From: JAWXUT01 sp044426075 | GTDB taxonomy: Bacteria > Bacillota > Clostridia > Christensenellales > DTU072 | Assembly (NCBI GenBank): GCA_044426075.1 | Contig: JAWXUT010000028.1 | Location: 1-18,426 of the forward strand | DNA: 18,426 nt | Direction: 5' to 3' | Shown: in pieces, positions 6,921 to 14,654 of the stretch | Position numbering within the stretch: position 1 is the stretch's first letter | Layout of the letters: each line of letters starts with the position of its first letter | Notes under the pieces: model-generated | What the model was told of the DNA's origin: nothing | What the model saw: the letters and a program-made list of their open reading frames with translations, nothing else | Database searches by the model: none | Made by a program: the position numbers and the translations under genes

Positions 6921-8158
6921 TGGAATTTGCACTCATTGGGCGTAAGCTAGGGCATTCATTTTCAAAAGAAATCCACCAACATATGGGGCTCGATTATGAA
7001 TTGGTTGAGTTGCCAGATGCTGAAGCAGTGGGTGAATTTTGCAAGCATTGCACGCTTAAAGGGTTCAATGTAACTATTCCGTACAAAGAAACGGTTATGC
7101 CATATCTTGATTATATTGATGACGGCGCGCTAGCTATTGGCGCGGTGAACACGGTTGCAATTAGGGGTGGCAAAAAGTACGGCTACAACACCGATATCAT
7201 AGGCATTGATTTTGCGATGAAAATGGCAGGCATAGTGCTAAAAGATGCCACAGTTATGATACTTGGTGGCAGTGGTGGCACGGCGTTAACTGCAAAATAT
7301 TTGGCAGAGCAAAATGGTGCAGCTAAGATAATAGTTGTCTCACGCAGTGGTGAGGTTAATTATTCTAATTGCTATAACATAAAAGACACAAATGTAATAA
7401 TAAATTGCACGCCAGTTGGAATGTATCCGAATGTTGATAACACGCCAATTGATCTTAAAAGATTTAGCGCATTGCAAGGTGTTTTTGATGCAGTTTATAA
7501 TCCTTTAACCACACGCCTAATAGCAGAAGCACAGGCTATGGGTCTATCTGCAGCAAATGGATTAAGTATGCTAGTTTCGCAAGCAAAATTTGCGCGTGAC
7601 CACTTTTGTGGCAACGTGATTGCAGATGCCATAATTGCAGAAATTATAGTAAAACTTGAAAAAGAGCGTGACAACATAGTGCTAATAGGTATGCCATCTT
7701 GCGGCAAAAGTAGTGTTGGTGCGGAGCTTGCAGAAAAGCTAAACAAGCGCTTTGTAGACACCGATGCACTTATTGAGGCGCGCGCGGGGTGCACAATCCC
7801 AGAGATTTTCAGCACACACGGCGAGGAGTATTTTAGAGAACTTGAAGCCACAATTATAGCAGAAGTTAGTGCGCAGTTTAACTGCATAATTTCTACTGGA
7901 GGCGGGGCAATTTTACGTGAATCCAACCGCAAACACCTAAGGCAAAACGGCTTTGTTGTGCATCTTACAAGAGGCATTGAAAAGTTGAGCACGGCGGGTA
8001 GACCACTGTCTTCAAATGTAGAAGCAATCAAAAAATTGTGGGCTAAACGCAAGGATATTTATAAATCAACTTGCGATTGCATAGTAAATAATGACGGTCA
8101 ATTAAATGACACAGTAGGGGAGGTTATAGCAGCATATGGCGCACATACTCGTTATTAA
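6920..8158 (+). CDS. aroEK: Fused shikimate dehydrogenase - shikimate kinase (AroE-AroK)
   Basis: One 412-aa chain holds two consecutive pathway enzymes. Residues 1 to about 245 are shikimate dehydrogenase: GHSFSKEIH (shikimate-binding S13 and S15), NVTIPYK with catalytic K56, NTDIIG with D92, a GGSGGT nucleotide loop, and NGLSMLVSQA. Residues about 252-412 are shikimate kinase: the P-loop GMPSCGKSS (257-265), VDTD, FRELE, STGGGA and AGRPL. All key residues of both are present, so both should be active. The two domains join through a short linker around VKLEKERDN, with no internal stop. The start overlaps the pheA stop (TAATG). Separate aroE and aroK genes are the norm; AroE-AroK fusions occur in some Firmicutes. 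Passing shikimate between the two sites is plausible but unproven. Confidence 0.94.
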   Translation: MEFALIGRKLGHSFSKEIHQHMGLDYELVELPDAEAVGEFCKHCTLKGFNVTIPYKETVMPYLDYIDDGALAIGAVNTVAIRGGKKYGYNTDIIGIDFAMKMAGIVLKDATVMILGGSGGTALTAKYLAEQNGAAKIIVVSRSGEVNYSNCYNIKDTNVIINCTPVGMYPNVDNTPIDLKRFSALQGVFDAVYNPLTTRLIAEAQAMGLSAANGLSMLVSQAKFARDHFCGNVIADAIIAEIIVKLEKERDNIVLIGMPSCGKSSVGAELAEKLNKRFVDTDALIEARAGCTIPEIFSTHGEEYFRELEATIIAEVSAQFNCIISTGGGAILRESNRKHLRQNGFVVHLTRGIEKLSTAGRPLSSNVEAIKKLWAKRKDIYKSTCDCIVNNDGQLNDTVGEVIAAYGAHTRY

Positions 8159-8567
8159 TGGTGTAAATTTAAATATGTTGGGCATAAGAGAAAAGGCGCT
8201 TTACGGCGACCAAAACTTGCCCGCATTAGAGGCTTATGTTAGGGCAGAAGCTGATAAATTAGGGCACAATGTGGAGCTTTATCAAAGCAATTATGAGGGC
8301 GATATTGTAACCAAAATTCAACAAGCCTACGGCAAAATGGATGGCATTATTATAAATGCTGGGGCATACACACACACCAGTGTTGCCATATTAGATGCGC
8401 TTAAAGCAGTATCAATACCTACAGTTGAAGTGCACTTAACTGACATTAAAAGTCGTGAAGAGTTTAGGAACTTTTCATACATTTCACTATATGCAGAAGT
8501 GATGTATGCGGGCTATGGATTTGGCGGATACAAAATGGCTCTAGAATATTTTTCTAATAAAAAGTAA
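8136..8567 (+). CDS. aroQ: Type II 3-dehydroquinate dehydratase
   Basis: It dehydrates 3-dehydroquinate to 3-dehydroshikimate, the third step of the pathway. The 143-aa protein is the usual length for the small dodecameric type II enzyme. Catalytic Y23 (ALYGDQ) and H100 (EVHLTD) are in place, with INAGAYTHTSVA and GYGFGGY also recognisable. Some strongly conserved positions differ: the N-terminal NGPNLN motif is NGVNLN, the usual INPGA is INAGA, and the QSNxEG segment is QSNYEG. The start at 8136 gives the conserved strand ILVING right after the initiator; GGGGAGG (8117-8123) lies 12 nt upstream, a long spacing. The gene overlaps aroEK by 23 nt in a different frame. Confidence 0.94.
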   Translation: MAHILVINGVNLNMLGIREKALYGDQNLPALEAYVRAEADKLGHNVELYQSNYEGDIVTKIQQAYGKMDGIIINAGAYTHTSVAILDALKAVSIPTVEVHLTDIKSREEFRNFSYISLYAEVMYAGYGFGGYKMALEYFSNKK

Positions 8568-8568
8568 T

Positions 8569-9363
8569 ATGCAAAGTGGCGGTGTTGGTATCCTAAATGA
8601 GTGCAAACAGATAGCCAAAGAAGGCTTTTTGAGTGGATTTTCCATAAAGATTATAGCAGTAATTTTAATGACAATTGACCACATAGGCTTGTTGTTTTTT
8701 AATTATTTACCCGCAGAAATTTATGTTGCAATGAGGGTGCTTGGTAGGCTAAGTATGCCACTTTTTGCGTTTATGATAGCAGAGGGCGCGCGCTATACAC
8801 GTAGCAAGGCAAGGTACTTGGGACTGATTGGCGCTATGGCGGTTATTTGCACGCTGTTCACCTACATTTATTATGGCAGTGTTAGCCTCAACATCTTTGG
8901 CAGTTTTCTATTTGCCTTAATAATCATTTTTCTATATGATATTGGAATCAAAAGTTTGCAGTCTTATAAAAAAACCAACCAAACAGATTTTGCGCTGAGG
9001 GGTGTGGGGAGTTTGCTTGCTGCGGCTTTAGTTATTGCTGCACTATATATGGCACTTTTGTATCTTCCTAATTACATCAACTTCGGCATCGACTATGGCA
9101 TTTTTGGCGTTTTGTTGCCACTTTCAGCTTATATTATTAAACACAAATGGGCTAGATTTATTCCTTTTATTTGTTGCCTTGCGTGTATGGCGTGGGATGT
9201 TTCTAGTGAAATGGGTGCGATGCAATACTTAAGCTTGCTTTCTGTGTTAATTTTGTTGTGTTATAATGGCACGCGTGGATTAAATGTTCTTAAATATGGA
9301 TTTTATATCTATTATCCGCTACATTTGGGCATTTTAGAGCTCATTTTGTTGGCTATTGCCTAA
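8569..9363 (+). CDS. TraX-family integral membrane protein
   Basis: The 264-aa protein is strongly hydrophobic, with perhaps seven or eight membrane segments between residues 25 and 262. Family marks are SIKIIAVILMTIDHIG (about 25-40), RVLGRLSMPLFAFMIAEG and the C-terminal FYIYYPLHLGIL, which match the TraX family. TraX was first described as the F-pilin N-acetyltransferase, and the family is related to membrane acyltransferases. Chromosomal copies in Firmicutes have no known job. It begins 1 nt after the aroQ stop and so is probably co-transcribed with the aromatic genes, although no good ribosome site is visible. An alternative in-frame TTG at 8629 with AGAAGG upstream would remove the first 20 residues, which are not hydrophobic. 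Substrate unknown. Confidence 0.85.
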   Translation: MQSGGVGILNECKQIAKEGFLSGFSIKIIAVILMTIDHIGLLFFNYLPAEIYVAMRVLGRLSMPLFAFMIAEGARYTRSKARYLGLIGAMAVICTLFTYIYYGSVSLNIFGSFLFALIIIFLYDIGIKSLQSYKKTNQTDFALRGVGSLLAAALVIAALYMALLYLPNYINFGIDYGIFGVLLPLSAYIIKHKWARFIPFICCLACMAWDVSSEMGAMQYLSLLSVLILLCYNGTRGLNVLKYGFYIYYPLHLGILELILLAIA

Positions 9364-9381
9364 ATTTTATATACAATTTTA

Positions 9382-9403
9382 AATGTTTCAATTCTGAAAC
9401 ATT
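9382..9403. promoter_or_regulatory. 22-bp perfect palindrome upstream of manA (possible operator)
   Basis: AATGTTTCA (9382-9390) and TGAAACATT (9395-9403) are perfect inverted repeats around ATTC. No T-run follows on either strand, so it is a poor intrinsic terminator for the upstream gene. It lies 64 nt before the -35 box at 9467. It could be an operator for a dimeric repressor, or a hairpin protecting the 3' end of the aromatic operon mRNA. Function not determined. Confidence 0.5.
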
Positions 9404-9466
9404 CCCACCGCATAAAATAAATAAAGTAAATTTGCCTATATATATAATATAATATAAAAAACCTTA

Positions 9467-9496
9467 TTGACAATTATGTAAAATTTATGTTATTAT
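9467..9496 (+). promoter_or_regulatory. SigA-type promoter for manA and downstream sugar genes
   Basis: TTGACA (9467-9472) is a perfect -35 box and TATTAT (9491-9496) lies 18 nt downstream. The 5' leader would be about 80 nt. This separates the sugar genes from the aromatic operon as a distinct transcription unit. The stretch just upstream (9437-9460) is almost pure A/T, which may act as an UP element. Confidence 0.75.
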
Positions 9497-9585
9497 TATC
9501 AGTAGTGAAGTGTGGATTTTGGGGTAAGAGAGTTTTTATCGCTAATTCACCGCATTTAAAAAATATTTAATAGGAATTGGCAAAA

Positions 9586-10638
9586 ATGGACAACAAGACA
9601 ATAGCAAAACAACCCATATTTTTTGAAAGAAACCGTGTATTTCGCATTTATTTAGGCGGAGCGCAATATTCTAAACTTTGCGGAGATGCTCCAGAAGACA
9701 ATCTTTTTCCAGAAGAATGGATTGCAAGTAAAGTTAAGGCAATCAATCCAAAGTATTTTGGCGAGCGTGACGGTGTTTCTGTTATAAAAGGCACAAACAT
9801 ATTTTTTGATGATTTAATTGAAGAACAAAAAGATTTAATTCTAGGCAACCGCAAATACGATTGTTTGGTAAAATATTTAGATAGCGCTATAAGATTGCCA
9901 GTACAAGTGCACCCAACAAAAGATTTCAGCCGTAAAAACTTCAACAGTGAGTATGGCAAAACTGAAGCGTGGTTAGTAGTTGATACAAGGCCAGGTGCAA
10001 AAATTTATTTTGGATTCAATGAATTTATCGGCAAAGAAAAATTTAGTGAGCTAGAAGAGCGCAGTTTAGAAGAGCGTGACATTATGCGTACAATTCTTAA
10101 CGGAATTGATGCTAAAGTTGGCGATATGTATTTGATTAACGGCGGACTTATCCACGCAATAGGCGAGGGTTGTACAATTATTGAGGTACAAGAGCCCACC
10201 GATTTCACAATTCAGCCAGAAAACTGGTGTGGTGATTATCACATTACAGAACAAGAAAAATATATCGGTTTAAGCAAGAGTTTGGCGCTAGATTGTTTTG
10301 ATTACAATATGTTTGGAGAAAAGGCATTGCAAAGTGCGCGCATTGAACCAAAAATTTCAATCAACACTCCAGAGTATGTAAAAGAAGAACTTATTACATA
10401 TAATGACACAACTTGTTTTGCAGAAAACAGACACCTATTAAACGGTGGCAGTTTGACTATGGATTTTGCACCTAGCGTGTGGATTCTATTGGAAGGTTCT
10501 GCAACAATAACTGGTGACAATTATGTACGCGAGATTAAAAAAGGCGAATATTTCTTCTTGCCATATGCAGCAGAAGGCGCATTTAGCATAACAGGTACTG
10601 CAACACTAATCGAGTGCCTACCAAGCAAACAAGATTAA
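9586..10638 (+). CDS. manA: Mannose-6-phosphate isomerase, class I (cupin type)
   Basis: It interconverts mannose-6-phosphate and fructose-6-phosphate, feeding mannose into glycolysis or supplying mannose-6-phosphate for synthesis. The 350-aa protein has the zinc site of type I isomerases: Q107 and H109 in LPVQVHP, E127 in KTEAW and H190 in LIHAIG. The active-site segment VQEPTDFTIQPE follows. It is somewhat longer than the roughly 315-aa Bacillus enzymes. ATG 9586 is preferred because AGGA (9572-9575) lies 10 nt upstream; an in-frame TTG at 9577 would sit directly against that site. It is the first gene behind the 9467 promoter and is followed 2 nt later by the epimerase gene. With the mannosidase downstream it suggests mannose utilisation, but no hexokinase or PTS gene is in view. 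Confidence 0.92.
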   Translation: MDNKTIAKQPIFFERNRVFRIYLGGAQYSKLCGDAPEDNLFPEEWIASKVKAINPKYFGERDGVSVIKGTNIFFDDLIEEQKDLILGNRKYDCLVKYLDSAIRLPVQVHPTKDFSRKNFNSEYGKTEAWLVVDTRPGAKIYFGFNEFIGKEKFSELEERSLEERDIMRTILNGIDAKVGDMYLINGGLIHAIGEGCTIIEVQEPTDFTIQPENWCGDYHITEQEKYIGLSKSLALDCFDYNMFGEKALQSARIEPKISINTPEYVKEELITYNDTTCFAENRHLLNGGSLTMDFAPSVWILLEGSATITGDNYVREIKKGEYFFLPYAAEGAFSITGTATLIECLPSKQD

Positions 10639-10640
10639 TT

Positions 10641-11516
10641 ATGGCGATTTTTGTATTAGAAAATGACAGATTAAAGCTGTCAGTAAATAGCGTAGGTTGT
10701 TGTCTTGATGGCATTGTGGATAAAAACACGGGCGAGCAACTTATGTGGCAAGGCGACAATGAATGTTTCCCAGAACACGACTTGTGTTTGTTTCCATTTG
10801 TTGCAAGGCTAAATAACGGCAGTTTCACACACAAAGGCAGAAGTTACAATTTGCCCATACACGGCATCAATCCATATGAGGATTTCAAGCTAGTGCGAAT
10901 AACTGCAGATAGCGTAACGCTAGGGCTCACACACACGCAAGAAACATTAAAAATGTATCCATTTGTGTGGAAGTTCTTTGCAACGTTTGCACTAAAAGAT
11001 AATGAAGTTAATGTAATTTATCACATAGAAAATTCTAATGATGAACCAATGTATTTTGGAATTGGCGGTCACCCCGCATTTTACGTTGACAGCCAGCCCA
11101 CAGCAGAGGGTTGCGAAATTGAGGGCAACACAGTTGACTTCGGTGAAGAAGCAAGTTTAACAAGAATTACTTGTGACGAACAAGGTTTCTATCCAACTGG
11201 CGAGAGTTATTATGGCATAATGCGCACGCTTCCTTTAAATAAATCATTATTTAATCAAGATGCAATCATTTTGAGGAACGCAACGGGCAGTGTTACACTT
11301 ATCCGCAACAGTGGGGCGAAAATAAAGGTGTCATCTAAGTCAGATTTTATGGCTATGTGGACAAATAAAACACAAGGCAATTATATTTGCTTTGAACCTT
11401 GGTGGTCATTGCCAGATTACGTTGGCGCACCAACAGAACTAAAAGACAAAAAGACAATCAAAAGTCTACCAGCTGGTGGCAGTGATGATTACAGCTATAG
11501 CATAACTATATTGTAG
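10641..11516 (+). CDS. Aldose 1-epimerase family protein (LacX-like)
   Basis: Members of this beta-sandwich family interconvert alpha and beta anomers of free sugars or sugar phosphates in the cytoplasm. The 291-aa protein has the typical pieces: PFVARLNNGSF, an HG motif in LPIHGINPYEDF, the catalytic His in GIGGHPAFY (H144), and the catalytic Glu in CFEPWW (E252). The pattern resembles the LacX subgroup more than GalM. The start is ATG 10641, 2 nt after the manA stop, with only a weak ribosome site, so coupling to manA translation is likely. A frame extension to GTG 10614 lies inside manA and adds nothing conserved. Mannose or a mannose phosphate is a reasonable substrate from context, but this is inference. 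Confidence 0.88.
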   Translation: MAIFVLENDRLKLSVNSVGCCLDGIVDKNTGEQLMWQGDNECFPEHDLCLFPFVARLNNGSFTHKGRSYNLPIHGINPYEDFKLVRITADSVTLGLTHTQETLKMYPFVWKFFATFALKDNEVNVIYHIENSNDEPMYFGIGGHPAFYVDSQPTAEGCEIEGNTVDFGEEASLTRITCDEQGFYPTGESYYGIMRTLPLNKSLFNQDAIILRNATGSVTLIRNSGAKIKVSSKSDFMAMWTNKTQGNYICFEPWWSLPDYVGAPTELKDKKTIKSLPAGGSDDYSYSITIL

Positions 11517-11528
11517 GAGCCTATGGTG

Positions 11529-11561
11529 AATGAATAATAAAGCAAATTTTCATTATTCATT
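11529..11561. repeat. AT-rich hairpin between the epimerase and alpha-mannosidase genes
   Basis: AATGAATAAT (11529-11538) is complementary to ATTATTCATT (11552-11561) around a 13-nt loop. It is a 10-bp AT-only stem apart from one G-C pair, lying 12 nt after the epimerase stop. No T-run follows. It may be a weak processing or mRNA-stability hairpin; the 105-nt spacer shows no convincing promoter beyond an isolated TAAAAT. Confidence 0.5.
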
Positions 11562-11621
11562 ATGTAGATTCAGCACGTAAAATATATTAAATTAAACACA
11601 AATACTAAACGGAGAAAAAGT

Positions 11622-14591
11622 ATGGATCAAACAGTAAAAAGTTCAATTAAATTTTTGGCAAAATGTTATTTGCTAACCGATTTTCACAAGTTGATGAAAC
11701 ATTGTTATAAAAAGGTTGCAGATGTAGATGTAACATTTTCTGAAAGTCCAGAGCCTACTTCATTTGAAGATAGACTAAGCGCACAATATGCCCCAATTAA
11801 AAAGGGTCAAGTTTGGAGCACAAGAAACTTTGATTGTGGTTGGTTCCACATTAAGGGTCAAGTTCCAGCAAGTTGCGCGGGTAAAAAGGTAGTACTAGTT
11901 TTCAGCATTAATGGTGAAGGCGTGTTAATGGATAGTGCAGGCAATCCACTACAAGGTATATCTGACCTAAGTGCGGTTGTTGAGTTTGCGCAACCTAAGC
12001 GTGGCAAACGTGTTATAGATATTGCTGCAAGCGCAACTGGTGAAGAAGTTATTGATTACTGGCTAGAAGCGGGCAATAACAGAAGGCCAAATCGCCCAGT
12101 AAAAGCTAAACTAAAAGAAGCTAATATCGCTATAGTTGATGATAATTGCAAAGCATTGTTCTACGATTTTGTAGCACTAGCTTTTCAAGCAACAGCAGAA
12201 AAAGTAGATTCACAAAAGGCAAAAAGCATCACAGTAGCATTAAAAGCATCACTTAAAAAGGTTAAAAATTACACAGCGGAAGAAATTGCAGAAGCTCGTG
12301 CAATTTTGGCTAAAGAAATGGATAACGGCGAAGTTAGCCCTTACACGGTTTATGCAACTGGACACGCTCACTTAGACCTTGCTTATTTGTGGCCAATTAG
12401 AGAAACAAAAAGAAAAGCGGGCCGTACATTTGCAAACCAACTTCACAACATTTCTAAATATGATGATTATGTATTCGGCGCAAGCCAACCACAACAATTT
12501 GAATGGATGGAAGAGAGATATCCTGCATTATTTGCTCGTATGAAAGAAGCTATTGAAAGCGGAAATATGGAGCTTCAAGGCGGAATGTGGGTTGAAACAG
12601 ATACAAACGTTGTTTCTGGTGAGAGTATGGTAAGGCAAAACCTTTACGGCAAACGCTACTGGAAAGAAAAATTCAATAAAGAAATGCGTATGTGCTGGTT
12701 GCCAGACGTATTTGGTTTCAGCGGAAACTTGCCACAAATTCTAAAAAAATGTGGTATGGATTATTTTGAAACAATCAAACTTAGCTGGAACAATCAAAAC
12801 AAGTTCCCACACCGTACTTTTATTTGGGAAGGTATTGATAACTCTGATGTTATAGTAAGTATGCCACCAGATGAAACTTACAGTAGTGACGGTTCACCTT
12901 GGTCAATGGTTAACGCTATCAAAAACTTCCCAGAAAAGGATAAAGTTGATGTTTGCGGTATGCTATTTGGCGTAGGCGACGGCGGCGGCGGACCTGGTGA
13001 GGGTCACCTTGAGATGTTAAAGAGGGTAGATAAAATGAAAGGTCTACCAGCAGTTAAACTTGCACCTGCAATTGACTTGTTTGATGAACTTGCTAAAAAG
13101 AAAGATGTATTAGTAAGACATAAAGGTGAATTATATCTAGAAAAACATCAAGGTACATATACAACACAAAGCAAAAACAAATATTACAACCGTAAATGCG
13201 AGTTTGCGCTACAAAATCTTGAGTTTTTCTCTGTAGTTGATATGCTTAAAGGCGCGGGATATCCACAAGAGGATATAGAAAGAATCTGGAAAGAGGTATT
13301 ATTGTATCAATTCCACGATATTATCCCAGGTTCATCAATCAAAAGGGTTTATGACGAGTCACAAGCTAGATATGCTGAACTTTTAGAAGAGTTAATCGGA
13401 ATGCAAAAAGTTGCATTAAGGTCTATTGCAAGCGGAAACAATGGCAAGTCAATTATCAATCCAATCGGATATCCAGTAAAGGGTGTTGTTGCAATTGAAG
13501 ATAAAGTTTATGCAGTTGACTTGGCACCATTTTCAGCTTCACCAATCGGTGATGCAATTGAAGTTGATACAAGCGAGTTAAAAGGCAGTTCTGATAGTAT
13601 CGAAAGTGATAAATACTTTATCAAGTTTGGTTCAGACGGATCAATTGTTAGCTTGTTTGATAAGGTTAACAACAAAGAAATTTCTGGCAGTTATATGAAC
13701 CAACTAAGCGTTTATAATGACAAAAAGTTGAAGTACAATGCGTGGGATATCGATATTGAATACAGCAAACAAACTCCAAACAAATTTGTATTGTTAGAGT
13801 GCGAAAATATGGTTACAGCTACAAGCATTGTAAGAAAATCAACTTACAAATACAACCTATCAACGCTAGTGCAAACAGTTACATTGTCTGTAGGCAAACC
13901 AATCATTGAATTTACAATGAACATCAACTGGCAAGAGACACACAAGATGTTGCGTGCTGACTTCAAACCAACCGTTTTCAACGATGAAGTTACCTGTGAT
14001 ATCCAGTTTGGTAGCCTAAAGCGCTCAACTAAAGACGATACTAAAATTGAAAAAGCTCAATTTGAAATCTGTGCACACAAATGGATTGATGTTACAGAAG
14101 AGGGTTATGGCTTAAGCGTTATAACAGAAAGCAAGTATGGTTGGAGAGTAAAAGAAGGCTTAATCAGCTTGAACTTATTGCGTAGCCCAGTGTTTCCAGC
14201 ACCAGATGCAGACAAGGGCAAACATACACTAAAATATGCACTATATCCACATACTGGCGACTATAACGAGGCAGAAACTCAACGCGTTGCATACACCTAC
14301 AATAATGCACCAATCTTAGTTGACGGCGCAATTGAACTTGATAGTGTGGCAAACAGTAGCAATGTTCACGCAGTTATCGACGGCATTAAAATTGCAGAAG
14401 ACGGTAGTGGCATTGTAATAAGAATGTATGAAGATGCAGGTTGCGATTCCGTTACAAAACTAGCTGTAAATATACCATATGCAACAGTTGTTGAAACAAA
14501 CTTACTTGAAGAGACTATTAAAGAAATCAACTTAGCAGATGAAATCAGCTTTACACCATATGAAATCAAAACATTCATCTTAAAAAAATAA
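11622..14591 (+). CDS. Cytoplasmic alpha-mannosidase, glycoside hydrolase family 38
   Basis: It should release mannose from alpha-mannosides by a retaining mechanism. The 989-aa protein has no signal peptide or membrane segment, so it acts inside the cell, resembling fungal vacuolar Ams1 and animal cytosolic mannosidases in size. The GH38 catalytic domain runs from about residue 240 to 500: GHAHLDLAYLWP with metal ligands H250 and D252, a WVETD segment, and LPDVFGFSG with the catalytic nucleophile and metal ligand D362. A further ligand, H565, lies in QFHDIIPGSS. The N-terminal 240 residues match the beta-rich extension common to bacterial members, and the C-terminal 400 form beta-sandwich domains. 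CGGAG about 8 nt before the start is a good ribosome site. Substrate mannosides must be imported, but no transporter is in the window. Confidence 0.94.
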   Translation: MDQTVKSSIKFLAKCYLLTDFHKLMKHCYKKVADVDVTFSESPEPTSFEDRLSAQYAPIKKGQVWSTRNFDCGWFHIKGQVPASCAGKKVVLVFSINGEGVLMDSAGNPLQGISDLSAVVEFAQPKRGKRVIDIAASATGEEVIDYWLEAGNNRRPNRPVKAKLKEANIAIVDDNCKALFYDFVALAFQATAEKVDSQKAKSITVALKASLKKVKNYTAEEIAEARAILAKEMDNGEVSPYTVYATGHAHLDLAYLWPIRETKRKAGRTFANQLHNISKYDDYVFGASQPQQFEWMEERYPALFARMKEAIESGNMELQGGMWVETDTNVVSGESMVRQNLYGKRYWKEKFNKEMRMCWLPDVFGFSGNLPQILKKCGMDYFETIKLSWNNQNKFPHRTFIWEGIDNSDVIVSMPPDETYSSDGSPWSMVNAIKNFPEKDKVDVCGMLFGVGDGGGGPGEGHLEMLKRVDKMKGLPAVKLAPAIDLFDELAKKKDVLVRHKGELYLEKHQGTYTTQSKNKYYNRKCEFALQNLEFFSVVDMLKGAGYPQEDIERIWKEVLLYQFHDIIPGSSIKRVYDESQARYAELLEELIGMQKVALRSIASGNNGKSIINPIGYPVKGVVAIEDKVYAVDLAPFSASPIGDAIEVDTSELKGSSDSIESDKYFIKFGSDGSIVSLFDKVNNKEISGSYMNQLSVYNDKKLKYNAWDIDIEYSKQTPNKFVLLECENMVTATSIVRKSTYKYNLSTLVQTVTLSVGKPIIEFTMNINWQETHKMLRADFKPTVFNDEVTCDIQFGSLKRSTKDDTKIEKAQFEICAHKWIDVTEEGYGLSVITESKYGWRVKEGLISLNLLRSPVFPAPDADKGKHTLKYALYPHTGDYNEAETQRVAYTYNNAPILVDGAIELDSVANSSNVHAVIDGIKIAEDGSGIVIRMYEDAGCDSVTKLAVNIPYATVVETNLLEETIKEINLADEISFTPYEIKTFILKK

Positions 14592-14654
14592 ATTAATAAT
14601 TAAGGGGGCGGACTAGCTTCGCTTCCTATTATATATGATTAAAGAGAGGTAAAT

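Noticed and set aside
9382..9403. Intrinsic terminator after the TraX gene
   Set aside because: The hairpin is perfect but no T-tract follows on the + strand and only scattered T's on the other, so it is listed as a palindrome instead.
9577..9585. TTG start for manA
   Set aside because: The TTG is only 1 nt from the AGGA site, too close to initiate; ATG 9586 is better spaced.
10614..10640. GTG start for the epimerase gene inside manA
   Set aside because: No ribosome site and no conserved residues; ATG 10641 directly after the manA stop is more natural.
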